From positions 231,445 to 295,444 of the forward strand of contig NZ_VTOK01000003.1 in the NCBI RefSeq assembly GCF_009765375.1: a DNA stretch of 64,000 nucleotides, written 5' to 3'. The notes under the pieces are model-generated. The model made no database searches. It worked only from the letters and a program-made list of their open reading frames with translations, and was not told the DNA's origin. Position 1 is the stretch's first letter; each line of letters begins with the position of its first letter. Made by a program: the position numbers and the translations under genes. The stretch is from Alteribacillus sp. YIM 98480. Lineage in GTDB: Bacteria; Bacillota; Bacilli; Bacillales; Marinococcaceae. This document shows, in pieces, positions 7,864 to 17,198 of the stretch.

Positions 7864-8020
7864 ATTACTTATTCTAGTGAGGTATAATATCATCCCAGTT
7901 ATACAAGATTATGTACAAAAATTGTATACTGGTTCCTTTATTATAATCGTTCTATGTTTGTATGTTAATGTTGCTGTACCTTAAATTCAAAATGTACAAT
8001 CGGTAGGAAAATGGTTTTAA

Positions 8021-8060
8021 CCGGCCGTAAAATGTATCTATTCACGGCCGGCATTTTTAT
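8021..8060. terminator. Terminator shared by ymaF and tyrosyl-tRNA synthetase gene
   Basis: CCGGCCGT (8021-8028) and ACGGCCGG (8044-8051) form a GC-rich stem. On the plus strand it is followed by CATTTTTATT; on the minus strand by the weaker TTAAAACC. It overlaps the last codons of the synthetase gene region. Confidence 0.7.
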
Positions 8061-9322
8061 TCAAAGGTATTTGAGACATTCATCTTTATTTTAACGAATT
8101 TCCTTTTCCCTACTTGCACAATTAAGTCATTGGTTAGAACGATGTTTCGTTTCGTGTCTTCTATTCTCTTTCCATCCACTTTAACACCTCTATTTTCGAT
8201 CATTCGGCGGGCTTCACTTTTAGATTTTAGCAGATTTAGATCTACAAGCAGATCGAGAATAGACACTTCCTTATCCCCATCCCATTCAAACGCTGGTATG
8301 TCATTTGGTACTCTTCCTTTTTGAAAAACGGAAATAAAATGCTGTTCTGCTTGTTCCGCTGCTTTTTCACTATGGTACATCCTGACAATCGTTTTCCCTA
8401 AAAACATCTTTGCATCTCTTGGATGAAGCTCACCTGCATCCAATTCGTGTTTTATCATTTTCACTTGATCAGGCGATAAATCCGTAACCAGTTCTAGGTA
8501 CTTGATGAGTAACTCGTCTGGAATAGACATAGCTTTTCCATACATTTCATTGGGACTTTCATCTATTCCAATGTAGTTTTTCTTTGATTTAGACATTTTT
8601 TCTATACCGTCAAGCCCTTCTAGCAAAGGCATTAATATAGCTGCTTGCCGTTCTTTCTCGTATCTCTCTTGAAAATGTCTTCCCATTAGGATATTAAAAT
8701 GCTGGTCGGTTCCGCCGAGTTCAATATCACTATTTAATATAACCGAATCATATCCCTGCATAACTGGGTAGAAAAATTCGTGCAGGGAAATAGGTTTTCC
8801 AAATGCAATACGCTCTTCAAAATCATCTCGTTCAAGAAGCCTCGCAACGGTTACCTTTCCAGCCAAATTAATAACATCTTCAAAATGTAAGGGATTCAGC
8901 CATTTAGAATTGAAATGAAGCTCTACTTTCTCCATATCTATCACTTTTCCAAATTGCTCAAAGTATGTCTTGGCATTTTGCTTCACTTCGTCATCTGTTA
9001 GTTGTTTTCTAGCGATAGACTTTCCTGTAGGGTCTCCGATTTTACCTGTAAAATCGCCGATAATTAATTGAATGGTGTGGCCGTTTTCTTGAAATTGCCT
9101 AATTTTATGAAGTACAACCGTGTGCCCAATGTGCACATCTGGAGCAGAAGGATCTAACCCTAGCTTTATTTTCAAGGGAATTTTTTCCGACACAGACTTT
9201 GCCACTTTATTTGCTAACTCTTCCGCCGGTATAATCTCTTGTGCTCCTTGGGTGTAAATATCTACTTGTCTTTTTACCTCTCTTACCTGCTCTTCGGTTA
9301 ACTGTTCCATAACTGTACTCAT
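8057..9322 (-). CDS. tyrZ: Tyrosyl-tRNA synthetase, TyrZ type
   Basis: 421 residues; charges tRNA-Tyr with tyrosine in the cytoplasm. Class I signatures are visible: [11 protein letters not shown] (HIGH motif) and KMSKSKKN (KMSKS loop). [14 protein letters not shown] and [13 protein letters not shown] belong to the catalytic core. The C-terminal 70 residues form an S4 RNA-binding domain ([19 protein letters not shown]). The wording of the HIGH region matches the TyrZ/second-type enzymes rather than TyrS. ATG 9322 is preferred over upstream in-frame starts because GGAGG (9330-9334) is seven bases away. A T-box lies directly upstream and a MarR gene precedes it, as in ywaE-tyrZ of Bacillus subtilis. 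The symbol rests on these resemblances. Confidence 0.9.
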   Translation of the reverse strand: MSTVMEQLTEEQVREVKRQVDIYTQGAQEIIPAEELANKVAKSVSEKIPLKIKLGLDPSAPDVHIGHTVVLHKIRQFQENGHTIQLIIGDFTGKIGDPTGKSIARKQLTDDEVKQNAKTYFEQFGKVIDMEKVELHFNSKWLNPLHFEDVINLAGKVTVARLLERDDFEERIAFGKPISLHEFFYPVMQGYDSVILNSDIELGGTDQHFNILMGRHFQERYEKERQAAILMPLLEGLDGIEKMSKSKKNYIGIDESPNEMYGKAMSIPDELLIKYLELVTDLSPDQVKMIKHELDAGELHPRDAKMFLGKTIVRMYHSEKAAEQAEQHFISVFQKGRVPNDIPAFEWDGDKEVSILDLLVDLNLLKSKSEARRMIENRGVKVDGKRIEDTKRNIVLTNDLIVQVGKRKFVKIKMNVSNTFE

Positions 9323-9350
9323 TTTCATTCCTCCAAATAAAAATATAAAA

Positions 9351-9590
9351 ACCACGCCCCCGTTGAAGGGACGTGGCTATTTTTGTACGTGGTACCACCC
9401 TTATTGAAGAATAGGTCCTATTCTTCCACTCATTTGATTAACGGCTCAACCGTTCTTTGTTACTACCCGTTCACAAAGAAATCTCAAGGAGGTAATTCAT
9501 AGCTATCTTTATGCCGGTTCACACCACCCACCGACTCTCTGGAAAAGGGAGATAGTCTATTACTGGGTTCCTATCATTGATTTTGTTCTA
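9351..9590 (-). promoter_or_regulatory. Tyrosine T-box riboswitch
   Basis: The T-box sequence AAGGGTGGTACCACG is complementary to 9388-9402. It is followed by a terminator (CCACGTCCC/GGGGGCGTGG then T-run, complement of about 9351-9378). The upstream stem I region carries AGAGAGTCGGTGGGTGGTG. The likely specifier codon is TAC (complement of 9492-9494) in the context GAATTACCTCC, which reads tyrosine and agrees with the gene. Uncharged tRNA-Tyr should favour the antiterminator and raise synthetase expression. Confidence 0.92.
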
Positions 9591-9609
9591 TGCATTTGTA
9601 TACTCAATA

Positions 9610-10131
9610 TCAGAACTTATTTTCTTTAATCACTCGTCTCAGCAGCCCTGATATCTGTTTTTTTTCTTCTTTTCTTAAACTGCTTGCGATTTCGACTTCT
9701 CCTTGATGAAATCGCGGATATAATTTCTGCATGACTTCCCTGCCTTGTTCCGTGATCGAAAGATACGTAATCCGCCTGTCTCGATTATCTGTCCTTCGCT
9801 GGCAAAGTTCTTTTTTTTCTAATGTTTTCGTTATATTACTTACGGTTGCTTTGGTTACGGCTGACAGCTCTGCTAATTGTTTTGTTTCAACCGTTTTCCA
9901 CACCCATAAGTCATAAAGGATCGAAAACGATGTCCATGATAAACCATAGTCAGAAAGCACCTCGCGCTCCATTTTATTTCTTAGTCCTTGCGCAATACGA
10001 TAAATATTAGTAACAACCGCAATAGCTTCTAAATCTAAAGACTCTATAGGCATTTTCGTTAAAAGATTTATCGTATCTAATTCTTCTGGAAGCAATTCAC
10101 TATCATGATTAAACGAATGAACGATGGTCAC
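9610..10131 (-). CDS. MarR-family transcriptional regulator (YwaE-like)
   Basis: 173 residues with a winged helix at about residues 75-140. SWTSFSILYDLW and KQLAELSAVTKATVSNITKT contain the recognition helix, and RRTDNRDRRITYLSITEQGR is the wing typical of MarR proteins. An N-terminal extension of about 40 residues precedes the dimerisation helix. The ribosome site is GAGGTG. It lies upstream of the T-box and tyrosyl-tRNA synthetase on the same strand, an order also found for ywaE-tyrZ in Bacillus subtilis. The ligand and targets are unknown. Confidence 0.85.
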   Translation of the reverse strand: MTIVHSFNHDSELLPEELDTINLLTKMPIESLDLEAIAVVTNIYRIAQGLRNKMEREVLSDYGLSWTSFSILYDLWVWKTVETKQLAELSAVTKATVSNITKTLEKKELCQRRTDNRDRRITYLSITEQGREVMQKLYPRFHQGEVEIASSLRKEEKKQISGLLRRVIKENKF

Positions 10132-10290
10132 CTCATTATTGTCAGAATCATTAGCTATGAAACGATTATAGCAAAATTAATACGAAGAAGCAATAGAGAT
10201 TTATTTACAAATGAAACATTTTTTGTTTGGTCCGTTTCTTAAGCCATGCTAAAAATGCTTGCTTGTCATTGTATGTACCCCTCTAATAAG

Positions 10291-10486
10291 GGACGGGGCT
10301 GTCCCAAAAGGTTTTTTCAGCTGAAATACACTTCGCTTTCCGCGGGCAACGCTTCAGCTTCCTCGTGAGCAAAGACCGCTCACTGCGGGATCTTCAGCTG
10401 TTGCTTTTCCCGCTGGAGTCTACGTGTATTTCAGCTGAAGTTAATTAAAAAATGTAGCCGATCCGACTTATGTGATAGCCCCGTCC
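10291..10486. repeat. MITE-like inverted-repeat element of about 196 bp
   Basis: Outer arms GGACGGGGCT (10291-10300) and AGCCCCGTCC (10477-10486) are perfect inverted repeats. Inner arms, CAGCTGAAATACACTTCGCT and its counterpart ending ACGTGTATTTCAGCTG, form a second inverted repeat. The interior TTCCGCGGGC...CTCACTGCGGGATCTTCAGC...CCCGCTGGAGTC is a sequence family scattered through many Bacillus genomes. It is noncoding and may also act as a terminator. Confidence 0.75.
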
Positions 10487-10520
10487 ATCTAGTATTTTCA
10501 CCATATGTTTAACATCTTCA

Positions 10521-11633
10521 TTACGTTGTTATAGATGAGGGAATATCTATAAAACGTAAATCTTTTTTCCCGTTTTGAATGACGATTCCTTTTACAATTT
10601 CTAGCACACCCAGAGCATCATTGATGTTTAAAAGCTCTACCGGGGAATGAGAATACCTTCTTGGCGTAGCGACAATTCCTATCGGTACTCCTCCATTCAT
10701 TAACGACAGTTTCGCCGCATCTGTAGTGTAACCCTGTCCATTCAATGTCAGCAGCTGCAAAGGAACATTCATCCTTTCAGATTGTTCTTCGATCATTTCT
10801 CTTACTTTAGGATGAATATGGGTAAACGCCGTCCCCACAACACCATCTGAAACAGGACAAGCAGGACCTTTTCCAATATAAACAGGGAGCGATTTGTCCG
10901 TGTCAATATCTGGCACGTCCCCGGCAGGAATCGTATCGAGTACAATCGCATAATCAGGTTTTAATGAGTTCCCAACCATTTCTGCTCCTTGTAGTCCAAC
11001 CTCCTCCCGGACCGTAATAACACCGTACAGCGTTCCGGCAAAGTCTGCATTTTTCAGGTGATGGAACAATTCTATAATAACCGCACAATTTATCCGGTTA
11101 TCAATGGATTTAGTACAGATGAGATCTTTATCATGCATTTCCATAAAATCACTTTGAAAAACGACAGAATCCCCAATATTAATACCCATATTTTCAACCT
11201 CTTGTTTAGAAGAAGCGCCTACGTCCACGTAGCATTCATGAATGGTTTTAACACGTTTCATTTCTTCAGGGGATTGCATATGCCCTGCCTTTACCCCGAT
11301 GATGCCAGGAATTTTTTTGTCAGTGATCCATACTTTTCTGCCTTGCAGCAATGTATCCGGAGTTCCGCCAATCTTATCAAGTGCAATAAATCCATCTTTT
11401 AATATATTTTTGACAATAAAGCCCACTTCATCTGAATGTGCAGAGACCATTAACTTCGGCCCCGGTTCTGTCCCGTTTTTCATGGCAATCACATTACCGC
11501 TGTTGTCTATTTTTATCTCATCTGCAACCGAATAAAGCTGTTTATATAAATACTGAACAACTGGCTGTTCTGACCCAGACACACCAACCAAACCGGTTAA
11601 ATCTCTTAAGTATCCTTTTATTCTATCTTTCAT
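10521..11633 (-). CDS. M42-family metallopeptidase (aminopeptidase)
   Basis: 370 residues of the M42 glutamyl/deblocking aminopeptidase family, which are cytosolic dinuclear-metal exopeptidases. Expected metal and catalytic segments are present in order: VSAHSDEVGF (metal His and Asp), SIDNRINCAVIIEL (bridging Asp), TVREEVGLQGA (catalytic and metal Glu), VLDTIPAGDVPD, and RYSHSPVELLN near the end (final metal His). GHMQSPEEMK and GDSVVFQ lie in the inserted PDZ-like domain. The start follows AAAGGAG. It is the last gene of a four-gene minus-strand set with an M20 hydrolase and two membrane proteins, implying hydrolysis of an imported peptide or amino-acid conjugate. Confidence 0.88.
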   Translation of the reverse strand: MKDRIKGYLRDLTGLVGVSGSEQPVVQYLYKQLYSVADEIKIDNSGNVIAMKNGTEPGPKLMVSAHSDEVGFIVKNILKDGFIALDKIGGTPDTLLQGRKVWITDKKIPGIIGVKAGHMQSPEEMKRVKTIHECYVDVGASSKQEVENMGINIGDSVVFQSDFMEMHDKDLICTKSIDNRINCAVIIELFHHLKNADFAGTLYGVITVREEVGLQGAEMVGNSLKPDYAIVLDTIPAGDVPDIDTDKSLPVYIGKGPACPVSDGVVGTAFTHIHPKVREMIEEQSERMNVPLQLLTLNGQGYTTDAAKLSLMNGGVPIGIVATPRRYSHSPVELLNINDALGVLEIVKGIVIQNGKKDLRFIDIPSSITT

Positions 11634-11648
11634 ACCGACATAGCTCCT

Positions 11649-12851
11649 TTAATATATTTTTTCTGGCGTAATAGTACTCTCAGAAAGATATTCCAATACA
11701 GCTGATATGAATAGCTTTCCTATCAAATACATTGAACGTTCATCCACATCAAATTTTGGATGATGGTGCGGATAAACGGCGTCTATTTCTGGATTCTTCC
11801 CGCCGACCACGAAAAACGTCCCCGGTACTTCTTGAACATAATAAGCAAAATCTTCACTTCCCATCACCATAGGCACCTGTTTGACATCGTCAGGTGCTAC
11901 GATTTTTTTAGCTAGTTCTTCTAACCGTTTAGCCTCTTTCGAATGATTCCAAAGTGCGGGGTATCCTCTCGTGTAGGCATAATGGAAAGATGCTCCTGCA
12001 CCTTCACAGGCTGCTTTTGTCATTTGGCCAATTGCTTCTTCAACTAGCCGTCTTGTATCTTCATCGATCGTACGTGCAGTACCCGTTATTTTCGCCGTAT
12101 CGGGAATCACATTATAAACTTGTCCACTATTAATAGAGCCTACTGTGATGACTGCTGGTTTCATGGGATCCACTCTTCTTGCTACGATTTGCTGCAAATT
12201 GTTTACTAACTGGCTTCCCGTTACAACTGGGTCAATACCAAGCTGAGGCATACCTGCATGCCCGCCTTTTCCAAAAATGTCTATTTCAAACTTATCATAG
12301 GCAGCCATCGCATAACCTTCTCTGACGCCAACCTGCCCTATTGGTAAATTCGACATAACATGCGCACCGTAAATGACATCCACATCGTCCAAGCAGCCAT
12401 CCTTTATCATTGATTTAGCTCCTCCCGGGAGTTTCTCTTCAGCGAATTGATGGATGAAGACGACATTCCCCGTAATCTTTTCTTTTTCTTCACTTAATAT
12501 TTTAGCCACACCTAGCAAAGCAGCGGAATGAATGTCGTGCCCACAGGCATGCATTACCCCGGGTACACGCGATTTGTAAACGACGTCCTTTTCATCCTGG
12601 ATTGGAAGAGCGTCAAAATCCGCTCTAAGCGCAACAGTCTTTCCGGGTTGTCCTCCCCGTAACACAGCTACTACTCCTCTGCCGCCAACATTGGTTTTCA
12701 CCTCTAGGCCAATCTCTCTTAAAAATCCGGCAATCTTTTTTGGTGTATTTTCCTCACAAAATGATAATTCTGGATACATGTGGAGATCTCGTCTAAATCT
12801 GACTAGTTCAGGCTGCAACTCTTCAAGTTTTGTAAATAATTTCTCAAACAT
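11649..12851 (-). CDS. M20-family amidohydrolase (N-acyl-amino-acid hydrolase type)
   Basis: 400 residues of the M20D group (hippurate hydrolase, N-acetyl-aminoacylase, YxeP-like). The conserved GVMHACGHDIHSAALLGVAK holds the first metal-binding pair, QFAEEKLPGGAKSMIKDG the catalytic glutamate, MVMGSEDFAYY and YPHHHPKFDVDE the last ligands. The dimerisation domain is in the middle (GKGGHAGMPQLGIDPV). ATG 12851 was chosen for the GGGGGAGGAACC site just upstream; the frame extends 28 codons further without support. It lies 15 bp before the M42 gene. It probably frees an amino acid from an acyl or peptide conjugate. Confidence 0.88.
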   Translation of the reverse strand: MFEKLFTKLEELQPELVRFRRDLHMYPELSFCEENTPKKIAGFLREIGLEVKTNVGGRGVVAVLRGGQPGKTVALRADFDALPIQDEKDVVYKSRVPGVMHACGHDIHSAALLGVAKILSEEKEKITGNVVFIHQFAEEKLPGGAKSMIKDGCLDDVDVIYGAHVMSNLPIGQVGVREGYAMAAYDKFEIDIFGKGGHAGMPQLGIDPVVTGSQLVNNLQQIVARRVDPMKPAVITVGSINSGQVYNVIPDTAKITGTARTIDEDTRRLVEEAIGQMTKAACEGAGASFHYAYTRGYPALWNHSKEAKRLEELAKKIVAPDDVKQVPMVMGSEDFAYYVQEVPGTFFVVGGKNPEIDAVYPHHHPKFDVDERSMYLIGKLFISAVLEYLSESTITPEKIY

Positions 12852-12910
12852 GGTTCCTCCCCCTTGTTTATTAAAAATATTCGGCTTGTCCTTTAGAAGT
12901 CTTAAAAAAG

Positions 12911-13642
12911 TTAAACCTTTCTCAAATGTTTCCATTTATCCAAATAATAGGCAATGAAGGTCGTTCCAATGACTGTTATTAAAATACCGTAATAACCAAT
13001 TGGCGTAAGAGTGTGTAAAATAATACCCAGCGTCAAAGCAATTGCTCCATATATGGGGACTTTCATAGAAAATTGAGCAAAAATTGCGCCAAATGTTGCT
13101 GGAAGTATAAAATCAAATGCTGTTTTCATCCCTTCTGGGAGAATGGATACCAGGTAATATCCCGCAAAAATAATTGGGATTAAAACAATGATATGAACAA
13201 TAGCAGCAGCAGATATTCCTAGTGTTGCCGCTAATTCAGCTTTTTTAGATCCAGGTTTGGCATCAATGGACGTTTGTGCTGCGGCAGAACAAGGAAGACA
13301 CATATTTGAAATATTCCCTACCAGAAATGCCATATAGGTTCCCGATACCCCTAATAGCGGGAAATAAGTAACTGGTTCTAGCACCCAAAAAACGCCGAAT
13401 GCTGCTGTCACCCCTATTACACCTGCAATAATCGGGGTCCACCCCGGGTGAAAACCATAGACAAATGAAAGGTACAGGGGGGCAATAATTGTTGCAGCAA
13501 TCACCATCCAAAGAGTAATTCTTCCCCATAAATGAACTTTATTATGAAATTCCCTTTCAAACACCACGTCCTCATTTAAACTGGTATCCTCCTCCAATGG
13601 TCCAACTGAGGAAACTTGGTGCTGCTCTAGTTCTTCTTTCAT
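12911..13642 (-). CDS. Integral membrane protein, function unknown
   Basis: 243 residues with an acidic cytosolic N-terminus of about 40 residues and about six hydrophobic segments. A striking segment NISNMCLPCSAAAQTSIDAK lies between membrane segments around residue 115 and could form a substrate site. No named family recognised with certainty. It is translated between the DUF5058 membrane protein (20 bp upstream) and the M20 hydrolase, which suggests that the two membrane proteins form one transporter for the substrate of the two hydrolases. The start has a GAGAGG site. That transport role is inference from context. Confidence 0.75.
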   Translation of the reverse strand: MKEELEQHQVSSVGPLEEDTSLNEDVVFEREFHNKVHLWGRITLWMVIAATIIAPLYLSFVYGFHPGWTPIIAGVIGVTAAFGVFWVLEPVTYFPLLGVSGTYMAFLVGNISNMCLPCSAAAQTSIDAKPGSKKAELAATLGISAAAIVHIIVLIPIIFAGYYLVSILPEGMKTAFDFILPATFGAIFAQFSMKVPIYGAIALTLGIILHTLTPIGYYGILITVIGTTFIAYYLDKWKHLRKV

Positions 13643-13662
13643 ATCTTACAAACCTCTCTTTC

Positions 13663-14370
13663 TTATATAATTGTTGCTATATAACCTGCGCTCATCCCTA
13701 TTACCAACGCTGCACCAAGAGACCACTCCCGCATCCAATTCATTTGAAACTTTTTGGCAGCAATCATCATGATTATCATTGTTAAGGCAGAAGCAGCTGT
13801 CACAAATAATGACACTGTTCCTGCAACAGCATGTTCGGCGGCAAAAAAGCCGAATGCCCCCACCAATGCTGCTGACGAAACAATAGTCGCAATCTTTGTG
13901 TTTCGTTTGGTCACTTTTTTCTGTACCTTACCTAGAGGTTTAGTAAATAGCGCTGCTACCAATAACCAGCCTAATCCACCGATACACATCGTCCACACTG
14001 CAACAGTAAACCCTGTTACATCAAAACCTTCTCCTCCAAGTGTCACTCCAAAAGCCTTCGCCCCGATATTGGCTGCTGTTAACTCGTAAGCAGCCGAACC
14101 CATTATGCCAATTCTCATAAGGGTGATGGGTCCACCGAGAATCGTTAAAAGCGATACTGCAATAATCAGAATACCTAAAGAAGGACCTATACTGCTAATA
14201 AGACCTGTACGAAAAGCACTTTTCACCTCTGAGCGAGTCATGCCTACTGCCGGTGCCGTTTTAGCTGCAAAACGAGAAAATATAACCGCTTGCAGTATAG
14301 GAATAGTTACAACAACAATAGCAATGATCCATAATGGAAGACTATTTGCTGCTTGCAAAACTTGGTCCAT
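13663..14370 (-). CDS. DUF5058-type membrane protein
   Basis: 235 residues, six or so hydrophobic segments. Recognisable features are IPILQAVIFSRFAAKTAPAV, GMTRSEVKSAFRTG, the SSIGPSLGILIIAVSLLTIL segment and GIMGSAAYELTAANIGAKAFG. The overall look matches the DUF5058 family as I remember it. It is the first gene of the peptidase operon, has a strong AAAGGAG site and is transcribed away from the GAF/PucR-type regulator at 14519. No function is established for the family; with its neighbour it may form an importer. Confidence 0.75.
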   Translation of the reverse strand: MDQVLQAANSLPLWIIAIVVVTIPILQAVIFSRFAAKTAPAVGMTRSEVKSAFRTGLISSIGPSLGILIIAVSLLTILGGPITLMRIGIMGSAAYELTAANIGAKAFGVTLGGEGFDVTGFTVAVWTMCIGGLGWLLVAALFTKPLGKVQKKVTKRNTKIATIVSSAALVGAFGFFAAEHAVAGTVSLFVTAASALTMIIMMIAAKKFQMNWMREWSLGAALVIGMSAGYIATII

Positions 14371-14518
14371 AACCTTTCACTCCTTTTTTGTTTTTTATAA
14401 ATGTTTTCATTACCTTTGTTTAAAATTTTAGAAACATCAGAATATTATTTCAATGTAGGAAATTCTATAATATAATGATACTAAGTGTATATATTTACAT
14501 TTAAGGTGGTTTGAAAGA

Positions 14519-16606
14519 ATGGAAATACTTAAATCAGTTCAACCAATATTACATAAAAAACTAGAAAATACCAACTATCAAATTTGGATAAGAATACCTA
14601 AAAACAAAACGCAGAATCTATTATATAAGAAAGGGGAAATCCCACTCTCTCCCCCTCCTTTCGTACCTGATTTAAACAAATATGAAGAAGGCTATAAAAC
14701 GTATAGTGATGACAATAAACTGTATCTGTCTTTTTTCTATCAAGAAGAGTATCAAGTTATTATCTGTTTGTTTCAGCAGCACTCCATTTTCAGCACAACG
14801 GACTTAGACCAATTCTATCTTCTGTTTTATCTTGCTTTTTTGCAGGAGCTCATTGAAACAAAAGACAAAGAACTTAACCAATTGATTGATGGCATCCACT
14901 CTATTACCTCCTCCCTTGATGTAGATAAGGTATTGTCGAATATTATAAAAAATGCCCTTATGGTGTTTCCAAATGGAGACGCCGCTTTTCTGCAATTGTA
15001 TGATCCTGCTCAAGATCGTTTAATTCCAAAAGCTTCTGCCGGTTTTAATAAAAGTATTAATTTTTTTAAAACAAAAGTCGGAGAGTCCATTACGGGCAAG
15101 GTTTTTAAAGAGGGAAGTTCTAAAATTTATTACTCAGTTGATGATATCTATAAAGACATGAGCAATGTATCCGATGAGAACGCATTTCACATTCATCGTG
15201 CTGTAGAGAACAGAACAGCCAAAGCTCTTATTTGTGTACCTGTTTCCATTGGGGATAAACAAATCGGGGTGATGACCATACACCTTTATAAGGAAGGAAG
15301 CCTAACTGCAGATTCAGCTCACTTATTGCAGGGGTTTGCAGACCAAGCTGCTATCGCTATTAGAAATGCACAGCTTTATACGGACTTAAAGAAAAACTTG
15401 AGCGAAGTTACCGTGTTAAGCGAAAAACTAAAAGAAAAAAACCAAGTTCTTTTAAAAGGCAATGAAACCCATAAAACCTTAACCCGGCTATCGCTTCAAA
15501 ATAAAGGAATTCATCCCATTGTTTTAGAATTAAATCGAATGATGGGCACAGCGCTTTACTTTGTTGATGTACTTGAAAATATTTACTATCCAAAACGATC
15601 TAGCCATTTTCAACCTTTTAAGCGTGAAACGATTGCAGAAATTTTTTCTAAAAAACGAGAACCTGTTTATATGTCTGGAGGCAATGGTAAAGACTTTTAT
15701 TTGTATCCAATCATAAACAGAGCTGTTTTTCTCGGTTGTTTGGTTGTATTGATTTCAAAACCGCTTTCCCGGCTGGAGCACGTTACCATAGAACAAGGGG
15801 CCTCAGCTCTCGCTTTGGAACTTGTAAAAAAACAAACGTTAACTGAAATACAATATAAAAAAACACATGAATTTTTCAATGAACTCCTCGAACATAAGGA
15901 TCCTGAATCTCTTACGGAAAAAGGCAAAGACTTCGGAATTGACCTTTCATCCTGTTTATTTGTGACCGTATTGGAGTTAAAGAACATTAGTGACCTGGAG
16001 CTACTTGAAGCTAACATTCACCAATTAGTTTCAAGCTTAAAAAGTCAGCTTACATCTTTTGACTACTTAGTGTTCGGATTTCACAACAAAATCAATTTAA
16101 TGGCAGCAATGCAAAGAGACACAGACATGCAGAAGGTGACGTCAATTATTACGAATACCGTGAAAGAATATAATCAGAGAAACTCTCATCACTTATCTGT
16201 TGGGATTGGCAGGCTGTATAAAGGAATGGAAAATATAAATAAAAGCTATGATGAAGCAAACAAAGCACTTTCCTATATTACTAAAAGAAAAAAAAGAGGC
16301 ATTATCCATTATGAGGATATTGGGGTTAATCGTTTATTTTTGGATCAATCCTCTGAAGAAATGAATAGATTTGTAGATGAAATTTTTGAGCCGCTTAAAT
16401 CCAATGACTTGGACTTGAAAAAAACACTTATGGTTTACATGGAATCGAACAGAAACGCTAAGTTATCGGCAGAAAAATTGCATATCCATATTAATACCTT
16501 ATACCAGCGCCTCAAAAAAATCGAAAAAAGACTAAACCTTGACCTTAATAACCCCGAAGACATTTTAAAAATTCAGCTGGCCTGCCATTTGATGAATCAT
16601 TTTTAA
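14519..16606 (+). CDS. GAF-domain transcriptional regulator, PucR/CdaR type
   Basis: 695 residues. A GAF sensor domain covers about residues 125-285 (HSITSSLDVDKVLSNIIKNA through DQAAIAIRNAQLY). A middle region resembling the CdaR GGDEF-like domain follows (VTVLELKNISDLELLEANI ... LSVGIGRLYKGMENINKSYD). A PucR-type C-terminal helix-turn-helix closes the protein (YMESNRNAKLSAEKLHIHIN, NTLYQRLKKIEKRL). The ribosome site is AAGGTGG. It is divergent from the M20/M42/membrane operon across a 148-bp AT-rich gap holding TATAAT-like boxes, so it probably activates that operon upon sensing a small molecule. Confidence 0.85.
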   Translation: MEILKSVQPILHKKLENTNYQIWIRIPKNKTQNLLYKKGEIPLSPPPFVPDLNKYEEGYKTYSDDNKLYLSFFYQEEYQVIICLFQQHSIFSTTDLDQFYLLFYLAFLQELIETKDKELNQLIDGIHSITSSLDVDKVLSNIIKNALMVFPNGDAAFLQLYDPAQDRLIPKASAGFNKSINFFKTKVGESITGKVFKEGSSKIYYSVDDIYKDMSNVSDENAFHIHRAVENRTAKALICVPVSIGDKQIGVMTIHLYKEGSLTADSAHLLQGFADQAAIAIRNAQLYTDLKKNLSEVTVLSEKLKEKNQVLLKGNETHKTLTRLSLQNKGIHPIVLELNRMMGTALYFVDVLENIYYPKRSSHFQPFKRETIAEIFSKKREPVYMSGGNGKDFYLYPIINRAVFLGCLVVLISKPLSRLEHVTIEQGASALALELVKKQTLTEIQYKKTHEFFNELLEHKDPESLTEKGKDFGIDLSSCLFVTVLELKNISDLELLEANIHQLVSSLKSQLTSFDYLVFGFHNKINLMAAMQRDTDMQKVTSIITNTVKEYNQRNSHHLSVGIGRLYKGMENINKSYDEANKALSYITKRKKRGIIHYEDIGVNRLFLDQSSEEMNRFVDEIFEPLKSNDLDLKKTLMVYMESNRNAKLSAEKLHIHINTLYQRLKKIEKRLNLDLNNPEDILKIQLACHLMNHF

Positions 16607-17198
16607 TGTTTAGTTTTTCTATCGTTTCTTAGATAATCTGGAGTGCAAACAGATATAGCACAGACTTGCATATGTGAACCCTACTGCGTGGGGCAATGTA
16701 CAGTTCTTTTCTCATTTGGAGTATGTATCAAACGTTTCAGGAGGGGCATCCACAGCATGCTTTTTTTCCCATTTAATTGGTAATACTCGCCGAATAGACG
16801 CATTTACTCGACAACTTTAAGCTTTTTCTCGCCGTTCATACGAAAATACTAGCCGTTTTTATAGATTTACTAGCCGAAGAAGAAAGCACTAAAAGCTATA
16901 TTGTTCTAGTTACTAAAATCCATTATCACCTAGAAGTGTTCTTTGTCCAGCGATTTCTGCTAAATAGCTTGAAAAAGGGGTAATGGAAGGTTTCGCGGAT
17001 ATCTGATCCTTTGTTTGAGGATGGATTTCGCCCCGTTTGCAGCAAATAACGGATTCAATTTCCGCACGCCTCCCATTTTCTCAGGATTTCACCAAAATAA
17101 CGTACCATAAGTCCAATGTCATGCTTTTCTTCCTAGTGTGTGGTGCCCCAAAAACTCATCATTACCTACGAAACTATAGAAATAACCGGTATGGAGTA
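16607..17198. other. Noncoding stretch with a degenerate short repeat
   Basis: No supported gene. At about 16783-16878 the pattern TACTCGCCG / TACTAGCCG recurs four or five times at irregular spacing, with intervening ATTTAC-like bases. It resembles repeats seen between genes in other Bacillus genomes. Small frames on the plus strand after 17037 are antisense to the next gene or lack ribosome sites. Confidence 0.4.
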
